From a virus, in the IMG/VR virus record IMGVR_UViG_3300030419_007939, positions 1-24,862 of that record: a DNA stretch of 24,862 nt; one strand, 5' to 3'. The notes beneath the pieces are model-generated. The model was not told where the DNA came from and did no database searches. It was given only the letters and a program-made list of their open reading frames with translations. Shown here one piece after another: positions 1 to 7,859 of this stretch. A program made the translations under genes and the position numbers. The number at the start of each line of letters is the position of its first letter. The stretch's first letter is position 1.

Positions 1-39
1 GGCTGGCGCAACCAGCTAAGTCAATTGACTAAGGATTAA
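1..39 (+). CDS. Possible C-terminal end of an upstream gene (partial)
   Basis: The window opens just before a strong terminator, so a gene probably ends here. All three plus frames reach a stop quickly: at 17-19, 30-32 and 37-39. The frame starting at base 1 is the longest (12 codons, ending in TAA at 37-39), but nothing in so few residues identifies the protein or proves which frame is used. In T4-like genomes a head gene would be expected upstream of this position; that is inference only. Confidence 0.25.
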   Translation, partial: GWRNQLSQLTKD

Positions 40-46
40 TTTCCAG

Positions 47-79
47 CCCCCCGTTCTTCGGAGCGGGGGGTTTTCTTTT
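47..79 (+). terminator. Rho-independent terminator with UUCG tetraloop
   Basis: A 10-bp stem (47-56 with 61-70, one G-T pair) closes a TTCG loop at 57-60 and is followed by TTTTCTTTT. C(UUCG)G is an exceptionally stable tetraloop. It ends the transcript of the gene upstream of the window, just before the late-type promoter motif at 87-100. Confidence 0.93.
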
Positions 80-86
80 ATTGTGG

Positions 87-100
87 AACTATTTATAATA
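87..100 (+). promoter_or_regulatory. Putative late promoter motif AACTATTTATAATA
   Basis: The AACTATTTATA core recurs upstream of plus-strand virion genes at 1587, 1874 and 4551. It lies directly after a terminator, where a new transcript should start. The core TATTTATA is the reverse complement of the T4 late consensus TATAAATA, and the site also holds TATAAT at 94-99 without a good -35 element. It could be recognised by a gp55-like sigma factor; this is inferred from recurrence only. Confidence 0.5.
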
Positions 101-220
101 ACTTGAGATTATTCTCCGGGGTTGGGGCCACTTACCCTTAAAGAAGCATAGTCGAAGTGGCTGGGTATGTTTCGTGATTAAAATCAAGTTATTGCAATAA
201 CCATAAAGGAGGAAAAAATT
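101..220 (+). promoter_or_regulatory. Structured 5' leader of the 221-793 gene
   Basis: About 120 nt separate the promoter motif from the ATG, much longer than the leaders of the other genes with this motif. It contains an inverted repeat, GCCACTT (127-133) and AAGTGGC (155-161), with a 21-nt loop, and a perfect palindrome TTATTGCAATAA at 189-200. A strong Shine-Dalgarno AGGAGG ends at 212, eight bases before the ATG. No known riboswitch was recognised; the structure may stabilise the mRNA of an abundant virion protein. Confidence 0.4.
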
Positions 221-793
221 ATGGGTAAGAGATTAGGACTAGGGCAACTTGAGACCTTAGTAGAAAATTTAAAAAGAGAGTTGGCGATGGGCGCCGGCAC
301 AAGCATGATCGGTCATTTAACGACTGTTGAGACCATTACGGCAGACAAAACGCTGACCAGAGCAGACTCTGGCAAGATGTATTTGTTGGATGCTACAGAT
401 GAAACTGGTGCAGTGACTGTCACTTTGCCAACATTATCAACCGATATAGTTGGTACTCATTATACTTTTTGTGTAACGGACCCGTCTGATGGCGGCTTCG
501 GCATTAAAACAGGCGACGTTACCGATACCACGGGCGACATGTTCGTAGGATATGTCATGTTGGGTGCAGATCAGGCTAGTGATACGTCCGGAGGTGCAAA
601 CGGCAGAATGGTCGCTCCAGCGGCCAATGATTCGCTCCTCACGATGGACGGCAATCTTGCCAACGGCGGCGGCGAAGCGGGTTCCACCGTTAAGGTTACT
701 GCCGTTAGTGCCACAACGTGGTACTGCGAGGGGTTTGTTTTGACTGATGATGCGAACTCTACTGGTGCATCAATTTTCAGTAATGCTTCATAA
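221..793 (+). CDS. Virion structural protein, beta-rich (possible head decoration or fibre protein)
   Basis: A 190-residue protein with no signal peptide or membrane segment. After a short charged N-terminal helix (about residues 1-22) it is rich in Thr, Ser, Gly, Ala, Asp and Val in alternating patterns typical of beta-sandwich phage proteins. Segments such as a KMYLLDA strand near residue 50, a VTLP strand near 67 and a TWYCEGF strand near 168 resemble a domain I know from marine phage virion proteins of unknown exact role. It has a very strong Shine-Dalgarno, a long structured leader and a strong terminator right after it, so it is probably a highly expressed single-gene unit. Its place beside the neck genes suggests a head or neck location. 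An exact function cannot be given. Confidence 0.6.
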   Translation: MGKRLGLGQLETLVENLKRELAMGAGTSMIGHLTTVETITADKTLTRADSGKMYLLDATDETGAVTVTLPTLSTDIVGTHYTFCVTDPSDGGFGIKTGDVTDTTGDMFVGYVMLGADQASDTSGGANGRMVAPAANDSLLTMDGNLANGGGEAGSTVKVTAVSATTWYCEGFVLTDDANSTGASIFSNAS

Positions 794-814
794 TATAAGC
801 TTATGAGCTTTTGG

Positions 815-848
815 AAGCCCCCTCCCTTTTGGGAGGGGGCTTTTCTTT
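815..848 (+). terminator. Rho-independent terminator
   Basis: A perfect 10-bp GC stem, GCCCCCTCCC (817-826) with GGGAGGGGGC (831-840), closes a TTTT loop and is followed by TTTTCTTT. Flanking AA/TT can extend the stem by two pairs. It isolates the structural gene at 221-793 from the oxygenase gene downstream. Confidence 0.95.
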
Positions 849-865
849 AATGTATGCTTGATGTA

Positions 866-874
866 TGATATACT
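866..874 (+). promoter_or_regulatory. Putative extended -10 promoter for the oxygenase gene
   Basis: TGATATACT combines an extended -10 TG with TATACT (one mismatch to TATAAT), directly downstream of a terminator. Only a weak TTTAAT lies 17 bp upstream as a -35. Transcription from here would give a leader of about 9 nt containing the GAGG ribosome site. Confidence 0.5.
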
Positions 875-889
875 ATATTTGAGGTGAAC

Positions 890-1576
890 ATGAAAAAAGA
901 TAAAGTAAGGGGAAGGATTATTAGACCATTTGGGCCGTCTATTGGAAAATTTCAACTACCAAAACACATGTTAGATGAGTTAAATCATACTTGTGATTTG
1001 ATATCGGCCGACAAGATGTTATCTGAGAGTTTAGATCATTCAGAACGTCTAGTTGGAAAGGTTAGACAAGAACTTGGCATACCAAGAGAAATAATATCGA
1101 AATATGATAAATATTTTAATCAAGTTGTAAGCGATTATCTAAAACAAATAAACAGATTACCATCATCCATTGAAAGTACTAGAAAAACAGGGCAAAATAT
1201 AATTCCTGAAAATTCTGTGATAGGTACACATATTAAATCAGCGTGGTTTGTTAGTAGTTTTGCAGGAGATTACAACCCAGTGCATATGCATCCGGATGCT
1301 GTTATATCAATCGCTGGATTTTTGAAAGTTCCAGATTGGGATAAAGAGCAGGAGCTAGATAGAGAAGATCATTATGGCTTGACACACGGCTGTTTAACTT
1401 TTCTATTTGGTGATTTATCTGCTCTTTCTAATGCCACCTATGTGATACGACCCAAAGTTGGAGATTTTTATGTATTTCCCGGCTGGCTACAACATGCTGT
1501 TTATCCTTTTAGATCTGAGGGTGAAAGAAGATCATTTTCATTAAATGTGATAACACAAATACAAAAAAAGAATTAA
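890..1576 (+). CDS. 2-oxoglutarate/Fe(II)-dependent oxygenase-like protein
   Basis: A 228-residue protein in the double-stranded beta-helix 2OG-Fe(II) oxygenase superfamily, closest in pattern to the 2OG-FeII_Oxy_5 type often found in marine phages. The iron triad is visible as H134-P-D136 and H202, and R213/R214 sits about 11 residues after the distal His where the 2-oxoglutarate carboxylate is usually held. The stretch FPGWLQHAV at 196-204 is typical of this family. The first ~90 residues are helical and not conserved in my reading. ATG 890 is preferred over an in-frame GTG at 884, because GAGG at 881-884 is correctly spaced only for the ATG. The gene is more AT-rich than its neighbours and sits between its own promoter and the next promoter, as expected of a moron. 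The substrate (protein, nucleotide or DNA base) cannot be told. Confidence 0.8.
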   Translation: MKKDKVRGRIIRPFGPSIGKFQLPKHMLDELNHTCDLISADKMLSESLDHSERLVGKVRQELGIPREIISKYDKYFNQVVSDYLKQINRLPSSIESTRKTGQNIIPENSVIGTHIKSAWFVSSFAGDYNPVHMHPDAVISIAGFLKVPDWDKEQELDREDHYGLTHGCLTFLFGDLSALSNATYVIRPKVGDFYVFPGWLQHAVYPFRSEGERRSFSLNVITQIQKKN

Positions 1577-1586
1577 CTTTTTTATA

Positions 1587-1601
1587 AACTATTTATTTAT
1601 A
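1587..1601 (+). promoter_or_regulatory. Putative late promoter motif AACTATTTATTTATA
   Basis: Second copy of the AACTATTTAT motif, 20 bp before the ATG at 1621 and immediately after the oxygenase gene. It restarts transcription for the small basic protein. The spacing to the gene matches the copies at 1874 and 4551. Confidence 0.5.
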
Positions 1602-1620
1602 AGAAATGGAGGAACGTGAA

Positions 1621-1815
1621 ATGTTCAGTAAAACAAAAAAGAAGGCCGAACCAGCAAAAAAGGCCGCATCTAAGCCAAAAGCTTCGGGCGCCAGCAAGCT
1701 AAAGAAGGAATATGAAGATTTACTTAAGCTAATTAATTCACTGGAAAGCGTTAAAGAGAAGAAAAAACATTATGCAAAGCTAGAAGAATTAAAAGAAAAG
1801 CTGGGACTACAATAA
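1621..1815 (+). CDS. Small lysine-rich coiled-coil protein, function unknown
   Basis: A 64-residue, strongly basic protein. Residues 1-30 are a Lys/Ala/Pro/Ser-rich disordered tail; residues 31-64 are predicted helical with heptad-like Leu spacing (YEDLLKLINSLESV and LEELKEKLG), suggesting a short coiled coil. The start is set at 1621 and not at the in-frame ATG 1606, because GGAGG at 1608-1612 overlaps the upstream ATG and is ideally spaced for 1621. It is transcribed from its own late-type motif and followed by a degenerate terminator, so it is likely a separate late gene, perhaps a minor virion or DNA-binding protein. No family was recognised. Confidence 0.7.
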   Translation: MFSKTKKKAEPAKKAASKPKASGASKLKKEYEDLLKLINSLESVKEKKKHYAKLEELKEKLGLQ

Positions 1816-1832
1816 AAACAAACACATATTTT

Positions 1833-1870
1833 AAGGCCCCTTGTCTTTATAGGCGGGGGGTTCTTTATTT
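1833..1870 (+). terminator. Degenerate rho-independent terminator
   Basis: CCCC (1837-1840) can pair with the G run at 1855-1860 and is followed by TTCTTTATTT, but the inner stem pairs poorly. The right arm and T-tract closely resemble the terminator at 47-79, so it looks like a decayed or weak version. Confidence 0.5.
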
Positions 1871-1873
1871 TAA

Positions 1874-1884
1874 AACTATTTATA
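1874..1884 (+). promoter_or_regulatory. Putative late promoter motif AACTATTTATA
   Basis: Third copy of the motif, 19 bp before the ATG of the gp13-like gene and just after a terminator. It would drive the three neck genes (1904-4527). Confidence 0.55.
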
Positions 1885-1903
1885 GAGATGGGAGAAGAAC
1901 CAA

Positions 1904-3181
1904 ATGGCCAAACCAACTCTTACACCAGCTAGCACTTTAAGCAAAGTCGTCTTACCAGTGACTGGAAATGCAGATAATGTTATCGGCACGCTTCCATATG
2001 GCATATATCAAAACGAATCTACATTTGTTGATGCAGCCAAAGACCAAGTTGCCTTTGTTTACAAAAAATTAGGCGGCGATGTACTTGATGTTGAGTTAAC
2101 GGAGGGGAATGTTTATGCTGCTTATGAGGAGGCGGTGTTAGAGTATTCTTATATTGTTAATATCCATCAGGCCAAAAACTCATTGGGCGATTTGCTCGGC
2201 TCAACCACTGCATCTTTTGACGAAGACGGCGAAATTAAAATAGATGATGACTTAAAAAACGAAAACATTGAGCTTAAATACCCAAGGTTTACGTTTAAGT
2301 ACTCACAAAGGGCAGCAGATGGTGTGGCTGCAGAAGCTTTGTTGGGCGATGCCAATGTTTATTCGGCGTCTTTTGATATTACGAAAGATGTACAAGATTA
2401 CGATTTGCAGGATATTATATATTCCGCCTCTGTTGATACCGACAATTCAGCATTCCCATATTATAATAAAGTTGGTAAAAATAAGATTACCATTCGCAAG
2501 GTTTTTCATAGAACGCCAAGATCTATGTGGAGATTCTTTGCATATTACGGAGGGTTGAATGTCCTTGGTAATTTGTCAACATACGGAATGTATGCGGATG
2601 AATCAACTTTTGAAGTTATACCTACATGGCAAAATAAATTACAGGCCATGCAGTACGAAGACAGTATTAACACAAGAACTTCAAATTACAGCTATGAGTT
2701 GTTTAATAGTAAAATAAGAGTTTTTCCAACACCGATAGATTCAAGCCCTACAAAGTTTTGGGTCAAATTCACCATTGAGAACGAAAGAGAGCCATGGCAA
2801 GAATATATGACAGACAGGAAGAAGGGCGTAGATGGTGTTAACAACATGAATACGCTGCCTTATGCAAATATTTTATATACTAGCATTAATAGTATTGGCA
2901 AGCAGTGGATTCGTAGATTTTCTTTAGCTCTTTGCAAGGAGATGTTGGGACACGTTAGAGGTAAGTTTGGTGGTTCTATACCAATTCCGGGCGAAGCTCT
3001 ATCTTTGAACTCGGGCGATTTGCTCTCACAAGCAAAAGAAGAACAAGACAAATTAAGAGAAGAGTTAAAAGCGGTGCTTGACGAGCTAACATATGCTAAA
3101 TTAGCCGAAAGAGATGCAGCAATAGTAGAGAATGCTACTAAAACTCAACAGCACATCCCTCTTCCATTTTTTGTAGGATAA
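1904..3181 (+). CDS. Neck / head-completion protein, T4 gp13-like
   Basis: A 425-residue protein. Residues ~45-90 carry a pattern typical of gp13-type neck proteins of T4-like marine phages: a helix ending in KKLGG, a VLDVELT strand, then a helix with EEAVLEYSY. A central block (~205-290) is rich in aromatic residues, and the C-terminal ~50 residues form a long charged helix. T4 gp13 is about 309 residues, so this one is longer. In T4, gp13 and gp14 seal the filled head and form the tail attachment site. Support comes mainly from position: it is followed by gp14-like and gp15-like genes in the same order as T4. GGGAGAAG before the ATG supports the start. The assignment is inferred from weak motif similarity plus synteny. 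Confidence 0.55.
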   Translation: MAKPTLTPASTLSKVVLPVTGNADNVIGTLPYGIYQNESTFVDAAKDQVAFVYKKLGGDVLDVELTEGNVYAAYEEAVLEYSYIVNIHQAKNSLGDLLGSTTASFDEDGEIKIDDDLKNENIELKYPRFTFKYSQRAADGVAAEALLGDANVYSASFDITKDVQDYDLQDIIYSASVDTDNSAFPYYNKVGKNKITIRKVFHRTPRSMWRFFAYYGGLNVLGNLSTYGMYADESTFEVIPTWQNKLQAMQYEDSINTRTSNYSYELFNSKIRVFPTPIDSSPTKFWVKFTIENEREPWQEYMTDRKKGVDGVNNMNTLPYANILYTSINSIGKQWIRRFSLALCKEMLGHVRGKFGGSIPIPGEALSLNSGDLLSQAKEEQDKLREELKAVLDELTYAKLAERDAAIVENATKTQQHIPLPFFVG

Positions 3182-3185
3182 GTGA

Positions 3186-3674
3186 ATGTCGAAAGATGAA
3201 TGGACACAACCTGATGCCCCGCCACCACCCTTATTCGCTGGTGAAAAAGAAAAAGCGCTTGTTAAACAAGTCAATGATGAGATTATTGAGCGAGTCATTG
3301 GCCAACAAGTATTATATTATTCAGTTAGCGTAGAACATTCAGAATTTCACGATGTTTATGGCGAGGCAATTAAAAAAACAACACTGCCTCCGATTAGAGT
3401 ATATGCTTTAATTGAGTGGGAAGGATTATCTACTGAAACTGGGAAATTTGGCGTAGATAGAAAATCATCTATAACGATACATTTTCACAAAAGAAGATTA
3501 ACAGAGGATCAGGACATATTTGTAAGAGAGGGAGATTTTGTTTTATATGGTGATATATTTTATGAAATCGTATCTTTAGATGAGCCAAAGCAACTATATG
3601 GACAGGCAGACGCACGCTACGAAATAGTTGCCAAGTGCACAAGAGCAAGAGAGGGCAAGTTCAATGCCAAGTAA
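3186..3674 (+). CDS. Neck protein, T4 gp14-like
   Basis: A 162-residue protein. The core (~38-155) has the pattern of T4 neck protein gp14 homologues: a QQVLYYSV strand, a long strand pair with FGVDRKSSITIHFHKRRL, then DIFVREGDFVLYGDIFYEIVS, where an acidic-Gly-Asp turn precedes a hydrophobic strand and an E-I pair. The N-terminal ~25 residues are proline-rich and probably flexible. T4 gp14 is 256 residues, so this is a compact form. It would form the collar ring joining head and tail. It starts 4 bp after the gp13-like stop with AGGA seven bases before the ATG, and its end overlaps the next gene by 11 bp, so the three are translationally coupled. Confidence 0.55.
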   Translation: MSKDEWTQPDAPPPPLFAGEKEKALVKQVNDEIIERVIGQQVLYYSVSVEHSEFHDVYGEAIKKTTLPPIRVYALIEWEGLSTETGKFGVDRKSSITIHFHKRRLTEDQDIFVREGDFVLYGDIFYEIVSLDEPKQLYGQADARYEIVAKCTRAREGKFNAK

Positions 3675-4527
3675 GACACAAACAAGCGGTAGGGTGTTGA
3701 ATTTAAAACCTTCTACTTTTGAAACGATTGATAAAGCGATATTAAAGTGGGTTGATGAGGCTTTAAACATTCACTCCACAACAAACGACGGGTGGAAAAA
3801 AGTACCAGTTGTTTGGATCACTGCTGAAAGAGCATATCAGATTAAAAATAAGCGCGAAATGAGGAGTGTTGACTCAGAAGCTCTAATTTTTCCTTTAATA
3901 ACAATTGAAAGAGAGGCGATAACAAAAACCCCGGTAAGCGCTAGGCCAATCCCGGCAAATCTTTTTCCAAATGACAAAGGCGCTAGAGGATACAGGGGCG
4001 GCGCTTTTGAATTAACGAGCATAATGAATCAAAGCAAAACTAGGAATTATGCAGCAACTGATGCAAATAAGGTATTGGGGCAATATTACTTTCCCAATAA
4101 AAGAAATAAAAATCAAAAAGTTGTGCGCAAGATGATCTCTATTCCATTTCCGGTGTATTATGATATGACATACAATATCAATTTGCGCACAGATTATCAG
4201 CAGCAAATGAATGAAATAGTGGCTCCATTTGCCACTTATACCGGCGGAATTAACCAGTTTAGAGTAGAACAAGATAATCATTTTTATGATGTCTTTGTTG
4301 AAGATTCTTATTCTTCAGAAAACAACATTTCTTCTTTAGCAGAGGAGGAAAAGAAATATGAAACTGTGGTTAAGCTTAAAGTTCTCGGATATCTGATTGG
4401 AGCAGAAAAAAACCAAGAAACTCCAAAAATCGCAATACGAGAAAATTTAGTAGATCTTAAGTTTAGTAGAGAAAGGGTTATTGTTGGTGATATAAATGAA
4501 ATAGGTAGTGAAGACTTCAGAGGTTAG
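3664..4527 (+). CDS. Proximal tail sheath stabiliser / tail completion protein, T4 gp15-like
   Basis: A 287-residue protein, close to T4 gp15 (272). The diagnostic stretch is around residues 155-195, where an IPFPVYYDMTYNINLRT strand block is followed by QQQMNEIVAPF, matching the conserved centre of gp15 proteins. gp15 forms the ring that ends the tail tube and sheath and joins them to the neck. ATG 3664 is chosen over a TTG at 3628: a purine-rich AGAGAGGG site lies about nine bases before it, and the overlap with the previous gene is then only 11 bp. In T4 the terminase genes 16 and 17 come next; here the tail sheath follows directly. Confidence 0.75.
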   Translation: MPSKTQTSGRVLNLKPSTFETIDKAILKWVDEALNIHSTTNDGWKKVPVVWITAERAYQIKNKREMRSVDSEALIFPLITIEREAITKTPVSARPIPANLFPNDKGARGYRGGAFELTSIMNQSKTRNYAATDANKVLGQYYFPNKRNKNQKVVRKMISIPFPVYYDMTYNINLRTDYQQQMNEIVAPFATYTGGINQFRVEQDNHFYDVFVEDSYSSENNISSLAEEEKKYETVVKLKVLGYLIGAEKNQETPKIAIRENLVDLKFSRERVIVGDINEIGSEDFRG

Positions 4528-4550
4528 CACTTGCATTTTGACTTTTGAAT

Positions 4551-4564
4551 AACTATTTATAATA
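4551..4564 (+). promoter_or_regulatory. Putative late promoter motif AACTATTTATAATA
   Basis: Fourth copy of the motif, identical over 14 bases to the one at 87-100, and 34 bp before the sheath ATG. It also contains TATAAT at 4558-4563, but TTGACT at 4538-4543 is only 14 bp upstream, too close for a normal sigma70 promoter. Confidence 0.55.
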
Positions 4565-4597
4565 GCATCAACATGTGATCACAGGAGAGTGAATAGT

Positions 4598-7500
4598 ATG
4601 GCCAGAAAATTTAAGTTTATTTCACCCGGCGTTTTTTTAAATGAAATTGATAATTCTCAATTGCCCAGTGAACCACAGCCCGTAGGGCCTCTAGTTATTG
4701 GCACGACCCGCAAGGGGCCTGCCATGCGTCCGGTTCGTGTCGAATCGTTTGCGGAATTTGTTGATTATTTCGGAACGCCTACCGCCGGCAACGACGGCGC
4801 CGATGTTTGGAGAAGTGGCGAGCCACAAGCTCCAACTTATGCAGCTTATGCAGCCCAAGCATGGCTCAGAAATTCGCCCACAATTAATGTTGTTAGGCTG
4901 TTGGGCACGGAACATAAAAACAGAACAGCGGCCACTTCAAATAATAGCGGACAGGCTGGCTGGCGAACTGATCAGGTATATACACATGGAACTACGATTA
5001 AAAGTGGCGATGACCTTGGCGGCGCCTTTGGTCTCTGGGTGTTTCCGCCCAAGATCTCCTCTTCCTACCAATCAGCCGCACACTCCATCGCTAAAGCACA
5101 GGCGACAGGCACGCTAGCGGCAATTTGGTATATGAAGGGCGGTTCTATTGGCTTAGACGGCACCAACGCTGCCGGCACTGCATCTATTTCTCATGCAGTC
5201 AATGTATTGATGCAGTCGGACACTGACGGCCGCTTTAAAGCAAGCATTGAAGATTCCGACAACGGTGACAGTGAAACAATTGAGTTTTCTATTGACAGTG
5301 GAGACAGAAATTATATCCGAAGAGTGTTTAACACTAACCCAACGTTGGTTAATTCAGAGATTAGTTCCACAACTTCATCGTATTGGCTTGGGGAAACCTT
5401 TTGCGACACAATAGATATTGAGGCGTCTAGGAATACTGCCATTACAGGCAACTATGCCGCGGCCGACCACGGCTCCTTAACGTATATAAATACAAGCGCT
5501 TCTGTGGCCGCCCGTGCCGCTGATACGCCAAAATATTTAGGTATAATTGCACCAATTCATGCTGCAAACAACACGGACGCCAGCTATGATCACGCTCATA
5601 AATTAGCAGCATTCGCAGATAGTTCTGGCAATCGCAGGAATAGTAAAACTGGCTGGTTTATTTCACAAAATGTTGGCGAAGCAACGTCTTTTGACGCCAG
5701 AAACATGCAAAAGCTTTTCCGCTTTCATGGCTTAGATAATGGCACTTATTGTCAAAATAATTTTAAGATTTCTATTTCAAATATTAGATACTCTAAGAAT
5801 AATGATAATAAATACGGCTCTTTTACTGTTGAGGTCCGCGATTTAAAAGATCGCGATGGAGCAAGAATAGTTTTGGAGCAATTTGATAATTGTAATTTAA
5901 ATCCCGACTCTGAAAATTACATCGCCCGACAGGTTGGAGATATGTATACAGTTTTTGATCCGACTGAGCGTATTTTAAGAGAGCGCGGCACTTGGCCAAA
6001 CCGCTCAAAGTTTATTAGAATAGAAATGAATACTGAGGTTGATAATGGTGCAACCAATGAAGAATATCTCCCGTGGGGTGTTTGGGGTCCACCAAAATAT
6101 CTTGATGTTGCTTGGCATAATGCTCCACAAGGAGCGTGGGCGGGCAACGTCGGCACGACCGCCGCGACTGGGAATATTTGGTACGATTTTGGAACTAGTC
6201 CGAACGCGCCGTCACATGCGACATTTGGCGATTTTGCCGAAGCGAATGCATTTATTGTAGGAGGCACCGCTGACAACAGCGCTATTTCGCTTAGTGCTTC
6301 TTTTCCGCTTGATGCCACAACTGGTTTGGATTTTCAACAAATGGTGTCAGGTACTGGCGATGGATTTTCAACTTCCAATTTCGGCGCATCAAGCTCTTTA
6401 GGGTTTAGATTCCCATCGTTGCCAATGCGACTTTCCGGTACGATCGGTGGAACAAACTACAAGACGGCATACTGGGGAGTGTACACCGGGGTTGCAAGAG
6501 ATAAAAATTATAAAACAAAACACAATGAAGATATTGTCGATCTTGTGCGTGTTGGAGCATCAGCCCTTGTTGATTCTTGGGATGGTGACACGACAAATGC
6601 TTATTTAACACCACAGTTTGTTTTTACACTAGATGATCTTTCACAATCTGTTGGTGATGGTACGCTTACTACGGCCGCGGCCCAGCGCGGAGAGGATTTC
6701 ATTTATATTTCTGGTTCTCATCAAGCAACTGATACATGGGGGACGGACATTATCGGCCGAGCTTTCACTTCTCAGACATCTACAAGCTCTATCAAAGATC
6801 TTATTGATGAGGGGGTTAACAAGTTCACAACTGTTTTCCACGGCGGTGTTGATGGATTAAACATCACAGAACAGCAGCCACTAAGAAGTGGCTTGTTACA
6901 TAATGCTAGCACGACACCAAATGAAAAGAATAGTTATGTATTCAACACTTACAACGAGATTATTGATACAATTAAGGATCCAGAAGTTGTTGAGTGTAAT
7001 CTCTTGGCAATCCCCGGCTTAAAGCATGAGTCGCTTACTGATAAGTTGGTTGATGTTGCCGAATCCAGAGGCGACACCTTGGCCGTCATCGATCTCAAAA
7101 AAGATTTTGAGCCGGCATTTGAAGGCGCCGATTCTAGCAATATTGGCAAACCAGTTTACCGAACAAGCACTAAAGATGTTATCGACAACTTGAAAGATAG
7201 GCAGCTAAATAGCAGCTATGGCTGTGCTTACTATCCGTGGGTGAGAATTAGAGATACCATTGATGGCGGCTTCGTATATGTGCCACCATCTATTCCTGCC
7301 ATCGGTGCAATGTCCTACACAGATAGGGTCAAAGCGCCGTGGTTCGCACCCGCTGGCTTCACTCGCGGTGGCCTATCAAGTGGTGTTGCTGGTCTGCCAG
7401 TTATTGGCGTAACCCAGCGCCTCACCTCAAAGGATCGTGATGACCTTTATGATGCAAACATCAATCCAATCGCCACCTTCCCACAAGAGGGAATTGTAAT

Positions 7501-7858
7501 CTTCGGTCAAAAGACGTTGCAGGTTACAAGAAGTGCACTGGATAGAATTAATGTTCGCAGATTGCTTCTATTTGTTAAGAAAGGAATTTCTACAATTTCA
7601 AATGAGCTTCTGTTTGAGCAAAACGTAAGAGAAACTTGGGAGCGCTTTATTAATCGTGCAAACCCATTCCTTAATGATGTCAAGGCAAGATTTGGCTTAA
7701 CTGATTATAAGCTGATTTTGGATGAAACCACTACAACGCCAGATTTGGTTGATAGAAACATCATGTATGCTAAGATTTTCTTGAAGCCTGCAAGGGCAAT
7801 TGAATTCATTGCAGTTGATTTTATCATTACAAATACTGGTGCAGCTTTTGAGGATTAA
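4598..7858 (+). CDS. Tail sheath protein, T4 gp18-like, greatly enlarged
   Basis: The contractile sheath subunit, which polymerises around the tail tube and shortens to drive DNA delivery. At 1086 residues it is far longer than T4 gp18 (659). The N-terminus has the hallmark SPGVFLNEID (8-17) and VGPLVIGTTRKGPA. A KYGSFTVEVRD strand near 405-415 followed by LEQFDNCNLNPDSENYIARQVGD is the conserved middle of sheath domains. The C-terminal ~200 residues are classic: FGQKTLQVTRSALDRINVRRLL and later a YAKIFLKPARAIEFIAVDF strand. The extra mass lies mainly between ~100 and ~780, rich in Gly, Ser, Thr, Asn and Ala, probably surface domains. ATG 4598 is used because AGGAG at 4583-4587 is well spaced for it and too near the in-frame GTG at 4589. 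Confidence 0.95.
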   Translation: MARKFKFISPGVFLNEIDNSQLPSEPQPVGPLVIGTTRKGPAMRPVRVESFAEFVDYFGTPTAGNDGADVWRSGEPQAPTYAAYAAQAWLRNSPTINVVRLLGTEHKNRTAATSNNSGQAGWRTDQVYTHGTTIKSGDDLGGAFGLWVFPPKISSSYQSAAHSIAKAQATGTLAAIWYMKGGSIGLDGTNAAGTASISHAVNVLMQSDTDGRFKASIEDSDNGDSETIEFSIDSGDRNYIRRVFNTNPTLVNSEISSTTSSYWLGETFCDTIDIEASRNTAITGNYAAADHGSLTYINTSASVAARAADTPKYLGIIAPIHAANNTDASYDHAHKLAAFADSSGNRRNSKTGWFISQNVGEATSFDARNMQKLFRFHGLDNGTYCQNNFKISISNIRYSKNNDNKYGSFTVEVRDLKDRDGARIVLEQFDNCNLNPDSENYIARQVGDMYTVFDPTERILRERGTWPNRSKFIRIEMNTEVDNGATNEEYLPWGVWGPPKYLDVAWHNAPQGAWAGNVGTTAATGNIWYDFGTSPNAPSHATFGDFAEANAFIVGGTADNSAISLSASFPLDATTGLDFQQMVSGTGDGFSTSNFGASSSLGFRFPSLPMRLSGTIGGTNYKTAYWGVYTGVARDKNYKTKHNEDIVDLVRVGASALVDSWDGDTTNAYLTPQFVFTLDDLSQSVGDGTLTTAAAQRGEDFIYISGSHQATDTWGTDIIGRAFTSQTSTSSIKDLIDEGVNKFTTVFHGGVDGLNITEQQPLRSGLLHNASTTPNEKNSYVFNTYNEIIDTIKDPEVVECNLLAIPGLKHESLTDKLVDVAESRGDTLAVIDLKKDFEPAFEGADSSNIGKPVYRTSTKDVIDNLKDRQLNSSYGCAYYPWVRIRDTIDGGFVYVPPSIPAIGAMSYTDRVKAPWFAPAGFTRGGLSSGVAGLPVIGVTQRLTSKDRDDLYDANINPIATFPQEGIVIFGQKTLQVTRSALDRINVRRLLLFVKKGISTISNELLFEQNVRETWERFINRANPFLNDVKARFGLTDYKLILDETTTTPDLVDRNIMYAKIFLKPARAIEFIAVDFIITNTGAAFED

Positions 7859-7859
7859 T

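Noticed and set aside
4538-4563. TTGACT and TATAAT as a sigma70 promoter before the sheath gene
   Set aside because: The spacer is only 14 bp, outside the usual 15-19 bp; the shared AACTATTTATA motif explains the site better.
5917-6318. Minus-strand open frame of 133 codons inside the sheath gene
   Set aside because: It lies fully within the well-supported sheath gene, has no ribosome site or recognisable motif, and no other minus-strand gene is credible in the window.
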